Positions 49,388 to 57,966 of a DNA stretch of 64,000 nucleotides are shown in pieces. The notes beneath the pieces were generated by a model. That model made no database searches, was not told the origin of the DNA, and saw only the letters and a program-made list of their open reading frames with translations. Source of the stretch: Ramlibacter rhizophilus (GTDB lineage: Bacteria > Pseudomonadota > Gammaproteobacteria > Burkholderiales > Burkholderiaceae_C). The number at the start of each line of letters is the position of its first letter. Within the stretch, counting starts at the first letter, position 1. Made by a program: the position numbers and the translations under genes. The stretch spans positions 434,001 through 498,000 of the forward strand of contig NZ_SMLL01000004.1 in the NCBI RefSeq assembly GCF_004681965.1. The letters run 5' to 3'.

Positions 49388-50425
49388 TCAACGCGGCTTC
49401 TGCGCGAGGCCGGCGTTGTGAATCACCTCGCTCAGGCGCTTGACGTCCTGCTCCAGCCAGGCCCGGGTGTCGCGGCTGTTCATGTCGAGGACCTCGATGT
49501 CCAGGTCCTCGATCTTCTTGCGCACCGCCGGATCGCGCATGGCCTTGAGCACCGCGGCTTCGAGCTTGGCCAGCACCGGCTGGGGCGTGCCTTTGGGCGC
49601 GGCGATGTTGACGAAGGCGTCGTTCGCATCCATCTGCGGGTAGCCCTGCTCGCCGGTCGTGCCCACGTCCGGGATCGAGGGCAGGCGCTTGGGCCGCTGC
49701 ACGGCCAGGATGCGCAGCTCCTTGCCGTGCAGGTTCTTCACCAGGGAAGCGTAGGGCAGGGTGCAGACCTCCACGTTGTTGCCGCGCAGACCGACCAGCG
49801 CCGGGGCCAGTCCGTTGTAGGGCACGTGCGTGACGTTGAAGTCCGAACCCGTCTTGGCCTTCACGAAGCCCTTGAGCATCTCCAGCTGCAGGTGGTTGAG
49901 GCCGCCCACGCCGGTGGTGCAGAAGCTGACCGCGCCGGGCTTGCTGCGGGCGTACTCCACCAGCTCGGTCAGCGACTTCGGCGCGAAGTTGCCGCTGGCG
50001 GCAATCACGGACGAATTGACGGCCACGGCGGCGATGGGCTCGAAGTCGGCGAGCTTGAACTCGAAATTGGGCACCAGCAGGTGCAGGTAGCCGTAGGCCG
50101 ATCCCGAGGTGATGAGCAGGGTGTGCCCATCGGGCGGCGCGCTGGCGACCGAGCGGGCGCCCACGGCCGTGCCGGCGCCCGGCCGGTTGGCGATGACCAC
50201 CGGCTGGCCCAGCGTTTCCTTCAGGTGCTCGGCAATGATCCGCGCCGTCACGTCCAGGCTGCCCCCGGCCGGGAAGGGCACCACGAGGGTGATGGGCTTG
50301 CTCGGGAAGGCCGCCGCGTCGGTGGCCCATGCGGGTGCCGCGCCCAGCAGCATGGCCGCGCTCGCGAGCAGGCCTGCGATGAGCCCGCGGCCGAGCCGAC
50401 GGCGCAGGGGATGGATGGGGGGCAT
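49388..50425 (-). CDS. Bug/TctC-family periplasmic receptor
   Basis: 345 aa from ATG 50425 (CAGGAGACTCC upstream). Long signal region: PLRRRLGRGLIAGLLASAAMLLGAAPAWA. Bug hallmarks: FPSKPITLVVPFPAGGSLDVTARI, ANRPGAGTAVGARSVA, LQLEMLKGFVKAKTGSDFNVTHVPYNGL. Monocistronic: a terminator lies about 170 bp downstream and no enzyme gene is close by. The region between its stop and the terminator (49220-49387) shows nothing else. Ligand unknown. Confidence 0.92.
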   Translation of the reverse strand: MPPIHPLRRRLGRGLIAGLLASAAMLLGAAPAWATDAAAFPSKPITLVVPFPAGGSLDVTARIIAEHLKETLGQPVVIANRPGAGTAVGARSVASAPPDGHTLLITSGSAYGYLHLLVPNFEFKLADFEPIAAVAVNSSVIAASGNFAPKSLTELVEYARSKPGAVSFCTTGVGGLNHLQLEMLKGFVKAKTGSDFNVTHVPYNGLAPALVGLRGNNVEVCTLPYASLVKNLHGKELRILAVQRPKRLPSIPDVGTTGEQGYPQMDANDAFVNIAAPKGTPQPVLAKLEAAVLKAMRDPAVRKKIEDLDIEVLDMNSRDTRAWLEQDVKRLSEVIHNAGLAQKPR

Positions 50426-50557
50426 GGAGTCTCCTGAAACGTGGGCCGGATGCGCCGTGCGGCCGGCAGCGGCGATTGTGGGCAGGACCCTGCGGGCCGC
50501 CATCCAGGTTTTCACCGAGCGCTGCAGCGCGCTGCGGACAACCCGTGCGCCGGCCGG

Positions 50558-50881
50558 TCAGCGGCGCAGGATCTCGGACGGGCGACGCGGAAGGGCCGCA
50601 GGTGTGGGCTGGTGGCGCGCTTTCTCGCTGCGCCACCAGGCCACCTGGGCATCCAGGCTGCCGCCGAACTCGCGTTCGCGCAGCACATCGGCGGCCTCCG
50701 AGCAGTACGCCAGCACCTCGATCGGCAGGCGCTCGACCTCGCTCTGCCGCGCACATTCCAGGTAGATGACTCGAAGTTGCGCGACAGGAGTGGCTTCGAG
50801 CGTGGGCCGCACGGACTGGGCCGACGCACCCAGCGCCAGCGCGGCAGCCGCGAGGAGGGGCGGGCAGTGAGCGGCAGGCAT
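50558..50881 (-). CDS. Small secreted protein of unknown function
   Basis: 107 aa from ATG 50881 with AGGAGCC upstream. Signal peptide PAAHCPPLLAAAALALGASAQS. The mature part has two Cys residues (VIYLECARQSEVERLPIEVLAYCSEAADVLREREFGG) that could form a disulphide, then a Pro/Arg-rich tail ending RPSEILRR. The C-terminal W-W pair (AQVAWWRSEKARH) is notable. No family recognised; the helical Cys-containing pattern is common to small periplasmic proteins in Comamonadaceae. Confidence 0.7.
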   Translation of the reverse strand: MPAAHCPPLLAAAALALGASAQSVRPTLEATPVAQLRVIYLECARQSEVERLPIEVLAYCSEAADVLREREFGGSLDAQVAWWRSEKARHQPTPAALPRRPSEILRR

Positions 50882-51105
50882 GGAAGGCTCCTGCGGAGGG
50901 CGATCTTGCAAGCCGACCCATTGGGCGCCGCTGCCGCGGATCTGCACAGGGGAGGAACGTCCTCCAGGGCTGGGCGCATCGTCCTGCGGCCCCACGGCAC
51001 GCAGGCCGCGCCGCAGCCACCCCCCGAAAGAGCTATAGCCGAGCTTGAGATTTTTTGGAATCGTTACTCACATTCACGACTGCTGACCGTGAGCCGACGT
51101 TCCGT

Positions 51106-52143
51106 ATGAATCATTTCGCACCTCTGGCCCTTCCGAAGAGCGGCCACGCCACCCGCTCCGATACGTTCCCAGCAGTACCGGACGCCAAGGTGCGGTTCTC
51201 CGTGGTGATTGCGCTCTACAACAAAGCCCCGTATGTGCGCGCGGCCGTCGAGTCGGTGCTGGCCCAGCGGCTGGGAGACCTGGAGGTGGTGGTCGTGGAC
51301 GACGGCTCCACCGATGGCGGTGTGGAGCGGCTGGCCGACATCGGGGACCCGCGGCTGGTCGTGGTGCGGCAGGCCAACGCAGGCGTCTCCGTCGCACGCA
51401 ATCGCGGCATTGCGCTCGCGCGTGGCGAGTGGATCGTCTTCCTGGATGCCGACGACTGGCAGCACCCGGAGTTCCTCGCCCGGCTGGCGGCCGCCCAGGC
51501 CCGCCTGCCGGGCGCCTCGGTGGTGGCAACGCGCTACGCCGACTTCACGGCGGCGCGGCCCACGCTGGAGCCGAGCGAGTCCGCGCCCCTGGAAGTCATC
51601 GCCGACCTGCCCAGGCGATGGCGGCAAGGCCCGGCGTTCTTCACCGGCTCGATCGCGATCCGTGCCGGCCTGCTCAAGGACATGCAGCCCTGCTTCGCGC
51701 CGGGCGAGTCCTGCGGCGAGGACCTGGACCTGTGGCTCCGGCTGGCCGAGCGCGAGCCGGTGGCGCTCCTGCATGCGCCGCTGGTGGGGCATCGGATGGA
51801 CGTCGAGGGCAGCCTCACGCGCCTTCACCTGGGCTTCGAGCCGCCTTTTGTCGTCCGCCTGCGCGAGCGGGCCGAATCGGGCGTGCTCACCCCTGCGCAG
51901 CGCCGGTCGGCGCTCGCGTTCGCCGCGCACATCGACGTCGACCTGGCCCGGATGGCCCTCGCGCAAGGACAGCGTGCCCTGGCGTGGCGATGGCTGGCCC
52001 GGGCGCGGCATGGCGCCACGGGGCTGCGCTGGTGGCGAACGCTGTCCATGCTGATTGCTCCCCGTCCGCCCAGGCTGGCCTGGTTGCGTCGGGCGATGCG
52101 AGTGGATGCCGCGGGTGGCGTGGCCTCCGGCGCCGCGCAGTGA
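51106..52143 (+). CDS. Family 2 glycosyltransferase
   Basis: 345 aa from ATG 51106. The GT-A fold begins RFSVVIALYNKAPYVRAAVESVLAQRLGDLEVVVVDDGSTDGG, followed by NAGVSVARNRGIALARGEWIVFLDADDWQHPEFL, which holds the D-x-D metal motif (DAD). GEDLDLWLRLAEREPVALLH provides the ED catalytic region. It transfers a sugar from a nucleotide sugar, probably onto a cell-surface polysaccharide or lipid. The 224-bp upstream gap is AT-rich at its end (ATTTTTTGG at 51050-51058) and may hold the promoter. No other polysaccharide genes are near. Confidence 0.9.
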   Translation: MNHFAPLALPKSGHATRSDTFPAVPDAKVRFSVVIALYNKAPYVRAAVESVLAQRLGDLEVVVVDDGSTDGGVERLADIGDPRLVVVRQANAGVSVARNRGIALARGEWIVFLDADDWQHPEFLARLAAAQARLPGASVVATRYADFTAARPTLEPSESAPLEVIADLPRRWRQGPAFFTGSIAIRAGLLKDMQPCFAPGESCGEDLDLWLRLAEREPVALLHAPLVGHRMDVEGSLTRLHLGFEPPFVVRLRERAESGVLTPAQRRSALAFAAHIDVDLARMALAQGQRALAWRWLARARHGATGLRWWRTLSMLIAPRPPRLAWLRRAMRVDAAGGVASGAAQ

Positions 52144-52260
52144 ATCGGCGGCGAGTTCCATCTGCAATCAGGATCTGATTTGTAGAACGGTTATTAATTG
52201 GCGTCGGCTGCAATCCGCAATTGGATACACTCGCGTTTCCAATTCACCGGAGTCCATGAA

Positions 52261-52611
52261 ATGCCCCGCAAGACCTACGCTGAAATTCAAGATGAAATCG
52301 TCCGCCTGCAACGCGAAGCCGAAGAAGCGCGCGAGGCCGAACTGGCCGAAGTCATCGAGAAGATCAACAAGGCCATCGAGGTGTACGGGTTGCGCGCGAG
52401 CGACCTGAACTTTCCTGCCTCCAATGGTGTCGCCCCGCGTGGGCGGCGCGCTGCCGCCGCCCCGCGTGCCGGCAAGCGCGGCGGCCGCAAGGGCGCGGCG
52501 GCCAAATACCGGGACGCGCAGGGCAATGTATGGGGCGGACGCGGACCGCGGCCCCAATGGCTTCGCGATGCGCTCGCCTCGGGAAAGACGCTGGAGGATT
52601 TCCTGGCCTGA
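52261..52611 (+). CDS. H-NS histone family protein
   Basis: 116 aa from ATG 52261 (CGGAG upstream). The coiled-coil dimerisation part is TYAEIQDEIVRLQREAEEAREAELAEVIEKINKAIEVYGLRASDL. A Gly/Arg/Ala-rich linker follows, then the DNA-binding domain KYRDAQGNVWGGRGPRPQWLRDALASGKTLEDFL with the GRG-type AT hook (GGRGPRP). This is the short betaproteobacterial Bph3/H-NS form. It silences AT-rich DNA. The gene itself is preceded by AT-rich DNA (52170-52260), unlike most of the window. Confidence 0.93.
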   Translation: MPRKTYAEIQDEIVRLQREAEEAREAELAEVIEKINKAIEVYGLRASDLNFPASNGVAPRGRRAAAAPRAGKRGGRKGAAAKYRDAQGNVWGGRGPRPQWLRDALASGKTLEDFLA

Positions 52612-52979
52612 TTCGCATCGGCGACCATGCCGATTCAAGGCCGGGGAATGCTTCATTCACCGGCTTCCGGTTCTCTCCATCGAAGGCGGCCGGCGGACAG
52701 GTTCCGGGTCTTTGTCGATGTGCCTGAAAAGGCGATCGAATCACCGGGATTGCGCCGTCCGCCCGTCGGCGAATTCCTTCTCAGGTGGTCCGTCCCGAGG
52801 CGGGACACCCCGCAATGCGGCGCGCTGCGGGCGAGCCCCCTGACCGACGCCGGCTGAGACTCGCGCGCCCCGCAAGCAGCGGTACCCGGCACAGGGCAGC
52901 GCAGCACCCGCAAACCGCACGCGCGGATGCTGCTCCGTCCTACAGCGGGCATCAACCCGAATCTCGACCATGGGTGCCC
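52612..52979. other. 368-bp intergenic region
   Basis: No convincing gene. Short open frames here lack ribosome sites and protein-like composition. The only structure noted is a small inverted repeat GTCCCG-AGG-CGGGAC at 52791-52805. The promoter of the kinase-like gene downstream is probably inside. Confidence 0.5.
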
Positions 52980-54362
52980 ATGCACAAGCAAGCGGCCCCT
53001 GGCGAGCGCAGCCCCGGCGATCTCCTTCACGGGCAGAGCCATCCCAACCTCGCGGCGGTGCTCCCGGGTCGCGGCGATGGCGAGCGCGTGCGCCTCGTTC
53101 CCGAGCCGGCCGACGGCGAAACCCTGGCGCAGTACCTCGCACGCGTCCCCCGGCTGCCTGTGCGCCAGGCACTGGCGCTGGTCCTGCAGCTTCTGTCCGG
53201 CCTCGCGGCGCTGCATGCGCAGGGCCACGCGCATGGAGAACTCGGGCCTGACTGCCTGCGACTCGGGCGCACCGGGCAGCTCAAGGTGGGTGGCCTGGAG
53301 GACGGGACGCCGGTCACGGCAAGGGGTCCGTACCGCGCGCCGGAGCAGCAGCGCGGCCAGCCGGGCGACGCCCGCTCCGATGTCTACTCGGCAGCCGTTC
53401 TGGCGCACCTGCTGCTGGCTGGCGCGATGCCGCCGGCCGGTGGCGTGGGCGCCGGCGGCCTGCACGCGCTGCGCAGCGAGCTGCCGGCCAGCCTGGACGC
53501 CGTCTTCGCCCGCGCTCTGGCCAAGGAGCCGCACGCGCGCTTCCAGGACGCCGGTGCGTTCTCGACAGCACTGCAGGCCGTCCTGGCCCCGTCCCTGGGA
53601 CTGGGCCCCGGGCCGACGCCGCCGCCGCCCGTGGCGCCGCGGCCCGAACCGCTTCGGCCACCCGCGGGGCTGGCGAACGCCCGCATCGACGCCCTGGGTG
53701 CGCGCGTGCAGCGCGTGGAGTTTTGCCTGGCCGCTGCCTGCCTGATCACGCTCGGCTGGATAGCGAGCGCCTTCACCGGCGTGGCGCCGATCGAGCCGGC
53801 GCGTCAGCTGGTCGAGCGCGGGTCGGTCCGCGTGGACAGCTCGCCCGGGCGGCGCTGGGAGGGCGTGCTGGAGGCGCCGGTCCTGCGGCTGCCCGCGGCA
53901 TCGCAGCCGACCCCGGCCTTCGCAGCCGAACCGCCGATTGCATCCCCGCCGCCAGCGCAGAATCCCGTGTCGCAACCGCCACCGGAACCGCAACTGCAAC
54001 TGCAACTGCAACCGCAACCACAGGCGCAGCCCCTGCCGGCCGCCCGCCCGCTCGACGCGGAGCCGCCCAAGCCGCGTCCGGTGAAGGCGCGCGAGCCGGA
54101 GACGGTGCGGGTCGAGCATGTGGCCAGGCGCGCTTCGGCCAGCCGGTCACGCCCGGAGCCGACATCGCAGCGCGGCAAGCGCCCGGTGCCCGGTCCGTCA
54201 CCGCAGGCCGCCTGCGGGCCGGACACCGGGTTCGGCCACGAGCTCTGCACGGTCTTTCTCTGCGCGACGCGCGAGTACCGTCACCACCGCGTCTGCGTGA
54301 CCATGCATACCCAGCAGCAGCGCGCGCGCGACCGCGCGGCCATCACCGTGGGAGGCCCCTGA
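52980..54362 (+). CDS. Membrane-anchored pseudokinase-like protein (degenerate Ser/Thr kinase C-lobe)
   Basis: 460 aa from ATG 52980. Residues 20-200 match the C-lobe of Hanks-type kinases: HPNLAAVLPG ... VRLVPEPADGETLAQYL (hinge), HAHGELGPDC at 83-92 where HRDLKPEN is expected, LKVGGLEDG where DFG is expected, and an intact RAPEQ with a following SDVYSAAVLAHLLLAG. The Gly loop, the beta-3 Lys, the catalytic Asp, the metal Asn and the DFG Asp are all missing. One membrane helix follows at about 249-267, then a Pro/Gln-rich periplasmic segment (QLQLQ... repeats) and a Cys-containing C-terminus (CGPDTG ... CTVFLC ... VCV). No kinase activity is expected; a scaffold or signal receptor is possible. 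Confidence 0.7.
   Translation: MHKQAAPGERSPGDLLHGQSHPNLAAVLPGRGDGERVRLVPEPADGETLAQYLARVPRLPVRQALALVLQLLSGLAALHAQGHAHGELGPDCLRLGRTGQLKVGGLEDGTPVTARGPYRAPEQQRGQPGDARSDVYSAAVLAHLLLAGAMPPAGGVGAGGLHALRSELPASLDAVFARALAKEPHARFQDAGAFSTALQAVLAPSLGLGPGPTPPPPVAPRPEPLRPPAGLANARIDALGARVQRVEFCLAAACLITLGWIASAFTGVAPIEPARQLVERGSVRVDSSPGRRWEGVLEAPVLRLPAASQPTPAFAAEPPIASPPPAQNPVSQPPPEPQLQLQLQPQPQAQPLPAARPLDAEPPKPRPVKAREPETVRVEHVARRASASRSRPEPTSQRGKRPVPGPSPQAACGPDTGFGHELCTVFLCATREYRHHRVCVTMHTQQQRARDRAAITVGGP
53991..54020. repeat. CAACTG hexanucleotide tandem repeat in the pseudokinase gene
   Basis: Three perfect CAACTG units, then CAACCG and CAACCA. They encode the alternating Gln-Leu/Gln-Pro stretch. Being a multiple of three, unit changes would alter length without a frameshift. 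Confidence 0.6.
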
Positions 54363-54410
54363 GCCGGGTGCAAGGACAGGGCCCTGCGGGGCCCCGTCGC
54401 CTGCCGCCGT

Positions 54411-54878
54411 TCAGGCGTGCTGGTCCGGCTTCGGCGCCACCGGCTGCACGGACCACTCCGCCGGATCGTCGTCCTGGTCGGACTCGTCTTCCGCCTGCGT
54501 CTTGTGCACCTTGCCCGGCTTGTGGTGCGCCGGCGCGTAGATGGCGTACAGCTGCATGGGTTCTTCGCCGATGTTGGTCACGTTGTGCCAGGTGCCGGCC
54601 GGCACCATGATGCACCAGCCGTCCTCGACCTCCTTCTCGAAGGTGAGCTTGTCCTTGGCCGGACCCATCTGCACCCGTCCGCGGCCGCCGTCCAGGCGCA
54701 GGAACTGGTCGGTCTCCGCGTGCATCTCCAGGCCCACGTCCTCGCCGGGCGGAATGGACATGAGGGTCAGCTGCAGGTAACGCCCGCTCCAGGCGACGCT
54801 GCGGTAATTGGTGTTGGCCAGCGTCTCGTTTTCCAGATCGAACGATTGCGGCTTCGGGCCGATGTCTTCAATGGGCAT
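54411..54878 (-). CDS. Cupin domain protein
   Basis: 155 aa from ATG 54878; the frame is open upstream but there it is the shadow of the next gene. The double-stranded beta-helix has the two cupin motifs: PGEDVGLEMHAETDQFLRLDGGRGRVQMG (metal ligands His, Glu/Gln) and IMVPAGTWHNVTNIGEEPMQLYAIYAP (His). An acidic tail follows (QAEDESDQDDDPAEW). This family is widespread and usually of unknown substrate; it resembles mannose-6-phosphate isomerase-like cupins. Divergent from the pseudouridine synthase-like gene. Cytosolic. Confidence 0.88.
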   Translation of the reverse strand: MPIEDIGPKPQSFDLENETLANTNYRSVAWSGRYLQLTLMSIPPGEDVGLEMHAETDQFLRLDGGRGRVQMGPAKDKLTFEKEVEDGWCIMVPAGTWHNVTNIGEEPMQLYAIYAPAHHKPGKVHKTQAEDESDQDDDPAEWSVQPVAPKPDQHA

Positions 54879-54974
54879 GCGGGGGACTCCTTTGCTTGCA
54901 TTGGATGGCGTATGAACGCGGCAGCATACGGGCTCGGCCGGCGGCAAAGCGTCGGACGCGACGACAATCCGCGC

Positions 54975-55706
54975 ATGAATCACGAGCCCACGGCTGCAAC
55001 CGACCCGCAGCGCCTGTCCAAGGTCGTCGCGGCGCAGCTGCCCTGCTCGCGGCGTGAAGCCGAGCAGTACATCGCGCAAGGCTGGGTCCGCGTGGATGGC
55101 GTGGTGGTCGAGGAGCCGCAGTTCCGCGTGCTGGGTCAGCGCGTGGAGGTCGATCCGAAGGCGCGGCTGCAGGACGACGTGGCGGTCACCTTCCTGCTGC
55201 ACAAGCCCGCGGGCGCGAGCGAGGCGGACGCGCTGGCGATGCTCGCGCCCGGCGGTCGCTGGAGCGGCGATGCCTCGGACGTGCGTCCGGTGCGGGCCCA
55301 TCTGGCCAGGCTCGCCCCCCTGCTGCCGCTGCCGCGAGAGGCCAGCGGGCTGGCGGTGTTCAGCCAGCATGCGGGCATCGTGCGCAAGCTCACCCAGGAC
55401 GCCGAACTGCTCGAACAGGAGCTTGTCGCTCAGGTGGCGGGCCACACCGACGAGGGCGGCCTCGCGCGCCTGGGCCAGGGCCTGGTGGCGGCGGGGCGAT
55501 CATTGCCGCCGGCCCGCGTGAGCTGGCAGAGCGAAACCCGGCTGCGGATCGCCGGCAAAGGGATGGTGCTCGATCGCATCGACGCGGTGTGCACGCTGGT
55601 GGGCCTGCGGCTCGAGGCGCTCAAGCGCATCCGCATCGGCCGCGTGCCGATGGCGTCCCTGCCACCGGGGCAGTGGCGCCACCTGCTCGCGGGCGAGCGC
55701 TTCTAG
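54975..55706 (+). CDS. RsuA/RluF-type pseudouridine synthase-like protein lacking the catalytic Asp
   Basis: 243 aa from ATG 54975. The S4 RNA-binding domain is clear at 12-60 (RLSKVVAAQLPCSRREAEQYIAQGWVRVDGVVVEEPQFRV). The HKPAG motif follows. Where the family has G-R-L-D-x-x-T-x-G-L this protein has PLPREASGLAVFS, so the catalytic Asp is Pro120 and the preceding Arg is also Pro. The K-x-Y segment is EQELVAQVAG, so the active-site Tyr is also gone. The C-terminal RIRIGRVPMASLPPGQWRHL is retained. It probably binds RNA without making pseudouridine. Confidence 0.85.
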   Translation: MNHEPTAATDPQRLSKVVAAQLPCSRREAEQYIAQGWVRVDGVVVEEPQFRVLGQRVEVDPKARLQDDVAVTFLLHKPAGASEADALAMLAPGGRWSGDASDVRPVRAHLARLAPLLPLPREASGLAVFSQHAGIVRKLTQDAELLEQELVAQVAGHTDEGGLARLGQGLVAAGRSLPPARVSWQSETRLRIAGKGMVLDRIDAVCTLVGLRLEALKRIRIGRVPMASLPPGQWRHLLAGERF

Positions 55707-55717
55707 CTTCCAGCGTG

Positions 55718-56353
55718 TCAGTTGCGGTCCGGCCGCATGCGCTGGCCGCCCGCGGCGGCTGCGGACGCGTTGGCGCCCTGCGCCCCCATGGCGCGTGAAG
55801 CCGAGCCTGGATCGTAGGCCGCGACCATGGCCTGCTGGGTGTCCCACAAGGCCTGCCGCGCCTGTTCCATCGCGCGATTGCGCCGCTCGCCCGCCGGTTG
55901 CTGGGCCATCTGCTGCACCGACTGGCGCAGGCTGTCCGCGGCCCGCATGAGCTGGGTCACGGAACGCTGGTAGTCCGCATCGGACACGCTGGCGGTGCCG
56001 CGCCGCTGCGAAGGCGGGCTGGCCTCGATGTCGGGCATGCGGCCCGAGCCACGCATGTCGGGCGGCAGCGCGACCATCGCGCGCTGCGTTTCCAGCAGGG
56101 CGTCGTGGGCCTGGTCGATGGCGCGGTCGCGGTCCGGGCCGGGTTGCTTCTGGGCCATGGCCTGCACCGACTCGCGCAGGTGCTGGGCCGCCGCGCGCAG
56201 CTTCTCCATGGCCTGTCCGCTGGTGTCGCCCGCCGTGGCGGCCGGGCTGGCGGCCGAGGCGGCCGGCGTGCTGGACGAGCCCTGGGCCAGGGCAGCGGCC
56301 GAGGTGGCCATGAGCGCCGCCGTGCAGGCGGACGTGATCAGGTGTTTGCGCAT
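55718..56353 (-). CDS. Secreted helical-repeat protein of unknown function
   Basis: 211 aa from ATG 56353. Signal peptide RKHLITSACTAALMATSAAALA. Two copies of a ~60-residue helical module are visible: AMEKLRAAAQHLRESVQAMAQKQPGPDRDRAIDQAHDALLETQRAMVALPPDM and LMRAADSLRQSVQQMAQQPAGERRNRAMEQARQALWDTQQAMVAAYDPG. The repeat arose by internal duplication (LRESVQ.MAQ..PGPDRDRAIDQA vs LRQSVQQMAQQPAGERRNRAMEQA). Low in aromatic residues, high in Gln and Ala. No family function known. Confidence 0.75.
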   Translation of the reverse strand: MRKHLITSACTAALMATSAAALAQGSSSTPAASAASPAATAGDTSGQAMEKLRAAAQHLRESVQAMAQKQPGPDRDRAIDQAHDALLETQRAMVALPPDMRGSGRMPDIEASPPSQRRGTASVSDADYQRSVTQLMRAADSLRQSVQQMAQQPAGERRNRAMEQARQALWDTQQAMVAAYDPGSASRAMGAQGANASAAAAGGQRMRPDRN

Positions 56354-56494
56354 GAGTGCTCCTTGCAAAGTTGTGGAGGCCGGCGTGCGCGAAGCGGCGC
56401 CGGTGTCATGCACGTTGGTTCAGATCGCGCTGGCGCGGTTCTGCGTGGTCACAGGCGGACACGTCCGTCACGTGCGCGACGGCACCGCGGCCGC

Positions 56495-56734
56495 TCACCA
56501 CAGTGCGGAGTCGCGCAGGCTTTCGATCTGCTCGCGCTGGCGCCGCAGCATCCGGCGGCGCCAGGCGGCGGCCAGCAGCCAGGCGACGGCCGTGGCCAGG
56601 AGCAACTCCCAGCCCTGCAGCTCGCGCGAGAGCCAGGCCGGCGCGGCGAGCCACAGCAGCGCGGCCACGGAGAGCGGGACGAGGACGACAAGAAATTTGA
56701 GCAAGGGACGGCTGTGCTGTTGAGCAGAAGCCAT
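56495..56734 (-). CDS. Small two-helix membrane protein
   Basis: 79 aa from ATG 56734 with GGAGG 10 bases upstream. Two hydrophobic segments: LLKFLVVLVPLSVAALLWLAAP and LQGWELLLATAVAWLLAAAW, followed by a strongly basic stretch (RRRMLRRQREQIESLR) that should stay in the cytoplasm. No family recognised. It is flanked by the secreted repeat protein and the NMT1-type receptor gene but is probably transcribed alone. Confidence 0.65.
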   Translation of the reverse strand: MASAQQHSRPLLKFLVVLVPLSVAALLWLAAPAWLSRELQGWELLLATAVAWLLAAAWRRRMLRRQREQIESLRDSALW

Positions 56735-56933
56735 TCTGCCCTGCCTCCATCGCGCTCCATGGGACAGTGGCGTCGCCACGACGAAGGGCTTGACTCAGCC
56801 GCCACCGCCTGCATGGCCCAGGCGTTGACACCGTGCCCGCTCCTGCCTACATTGACCATCTTTATCGATGGGGCGAAACAAAATCGATTACCGCCTCGCC
56901 GACCCTGTCCACATCAACCCAGGAGAGCCAGCC

Positions 56934-57911
56934 ATGTTGAAGACCACCCTTCGCCGCCGTGCCCTCGGACTCGCCGTCGCCGCCGCGGTCTTCGTGGCCG
57001 CCGGCCCGGCCCTGGCGCAGGCCACCAAGCTGCGCGTGAGCACCATCCCCATCATCGACACGGCGCCGCTGCAGGTCGCGATGGCCAAGGGCTTCTTCAA
57101 GGACGAGGGGCTGGAGATCGACACCACGCCCATGGCCGGCGGCGCCGCGGGCCTGCCTGCGCTGGCCGCGGGCCAGGTGCAGATCGCCTTCAGCAACATC
57201 ATCTCCACGCTGCTGGGCGCCAAGCAGGGGCTGGGGTTCGAGATCGTCGCGGCCGGCAGCGGCACGGCCGACAAGGCGCCCGACTTCGGCGGCCTCATTG
57301 CCACCAAGGCCGGCGGCATCAAGACCGGCAAGGACCTGGAAGGCAAGCGCCTGGCCGTCAACACGCGCAACAACATCGGCTGGATGTACGCGCGCGAATG
57401 GGTGCGCAGCACCGGCGGCGACCCCGACAAGGTGACCTACGTGGAGGTGCCGTTCCCGCAGATGCCCGATGCGGTGCGCGGCAACCGTGCAGACGCCGCC
57501 TTCGTCATGGACCCCTTCATGTCCGCCGCCGTGGAGCAGGGCGACGTGCAGGTGATCGGCTGGCCCTGGAGCGACGTGCAAAAGCGCGTGCCCATCGCCC
57601 AGTACGTGGCCACGCGCAGCTACATCCAGCAGAACCCGCAGGTGATCGAGAAGTTCGTGCGCGCCTACAACAAGGGCGTGGACTGGACCAACGCCAACAA
57701 GGGCAGCGACGAGTGGCTGCGCATCATCTCCGGCTACACCAAGCTGCCGCCCGAGCGCATCAAGGGCCTCGTGCTGCCGCCTTTCGAGAAGACCGTGGAT
57801 CCGGCGGCACTGGACCGCGTGGTGGAGCTGATGCGCAAGAACGGCATGATCGAAGGCGCCTTCGACGCCAAGCCCCTGCTGTACAAGACGGCCACGCAGG
57901 CGCCGCGCTGA
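56934..57911 (+). CDS. NMT1/SsuA-type ABC substrate-binding protein
   Basis: 325 aa from ATG 56934 (CCAGGAGAGCC upstream). Signal peptide LKTTLRRRALGLAVAAAVFVAAGPALAQA. The NMT1 fold is visible in LRVSTIPIIDTAPLQVAMAKGFFKDEGLEIDTTPMAGGAAGLPALAAGQVQIAFSN, LEGKRLAVNTRNNIGWMYAREWVRSTGG and QMPDAVRGNRADAAFVMDPF. This class binds nitrate, sulfonates, taurine or aromatic acids for ABC importers. No permease or ATPase gene follows; the next gene is convergent. Orphan receptor with unknown ligand. Confidence 0.9.
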   Translation: MLKTTLRRRALGLAVAAAVFVAAGPALAQATKLRVSTIPIIDTAPLQVAMAKGFFKDEGLEIDTTPMAGGAAGLPALAAGQVQIAFSNIISTLLGAKQGLGFEIVAAGSGTADKAPDFGGLIATKAGGIKTGKDLEGKRLAVNTRNNIGWMYAREWVRSTGGDPDKVTYVEVPFPQMPDAVRGNRADAAFVMDPFMSAAVEQGDVQVIGWPWSDVQKRVPIAQYVATRSYIQQNPQVIEKFVRAYNKGVDWTNANKGSDEWLRIISGYTKLPPERIKGLVLPPFEKTVDPAALDRVVELMRKNGMIEGAFDAKPLLYKTATQAPR

Positions 57912-57966
57912 AGGCGGTCATGAGCGCTTGTTCACCGTGGCGATGGCCCCGGTGAAGTCCCTGCTC

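Noticed and set aside
52612..52979. Small gene between H-NS and the kinase-like gene (about 76 codons at 52627-52857)
   Set aside because: No ribosome site, no protein-like composition, and strong overlap with alternative frames of equal length.
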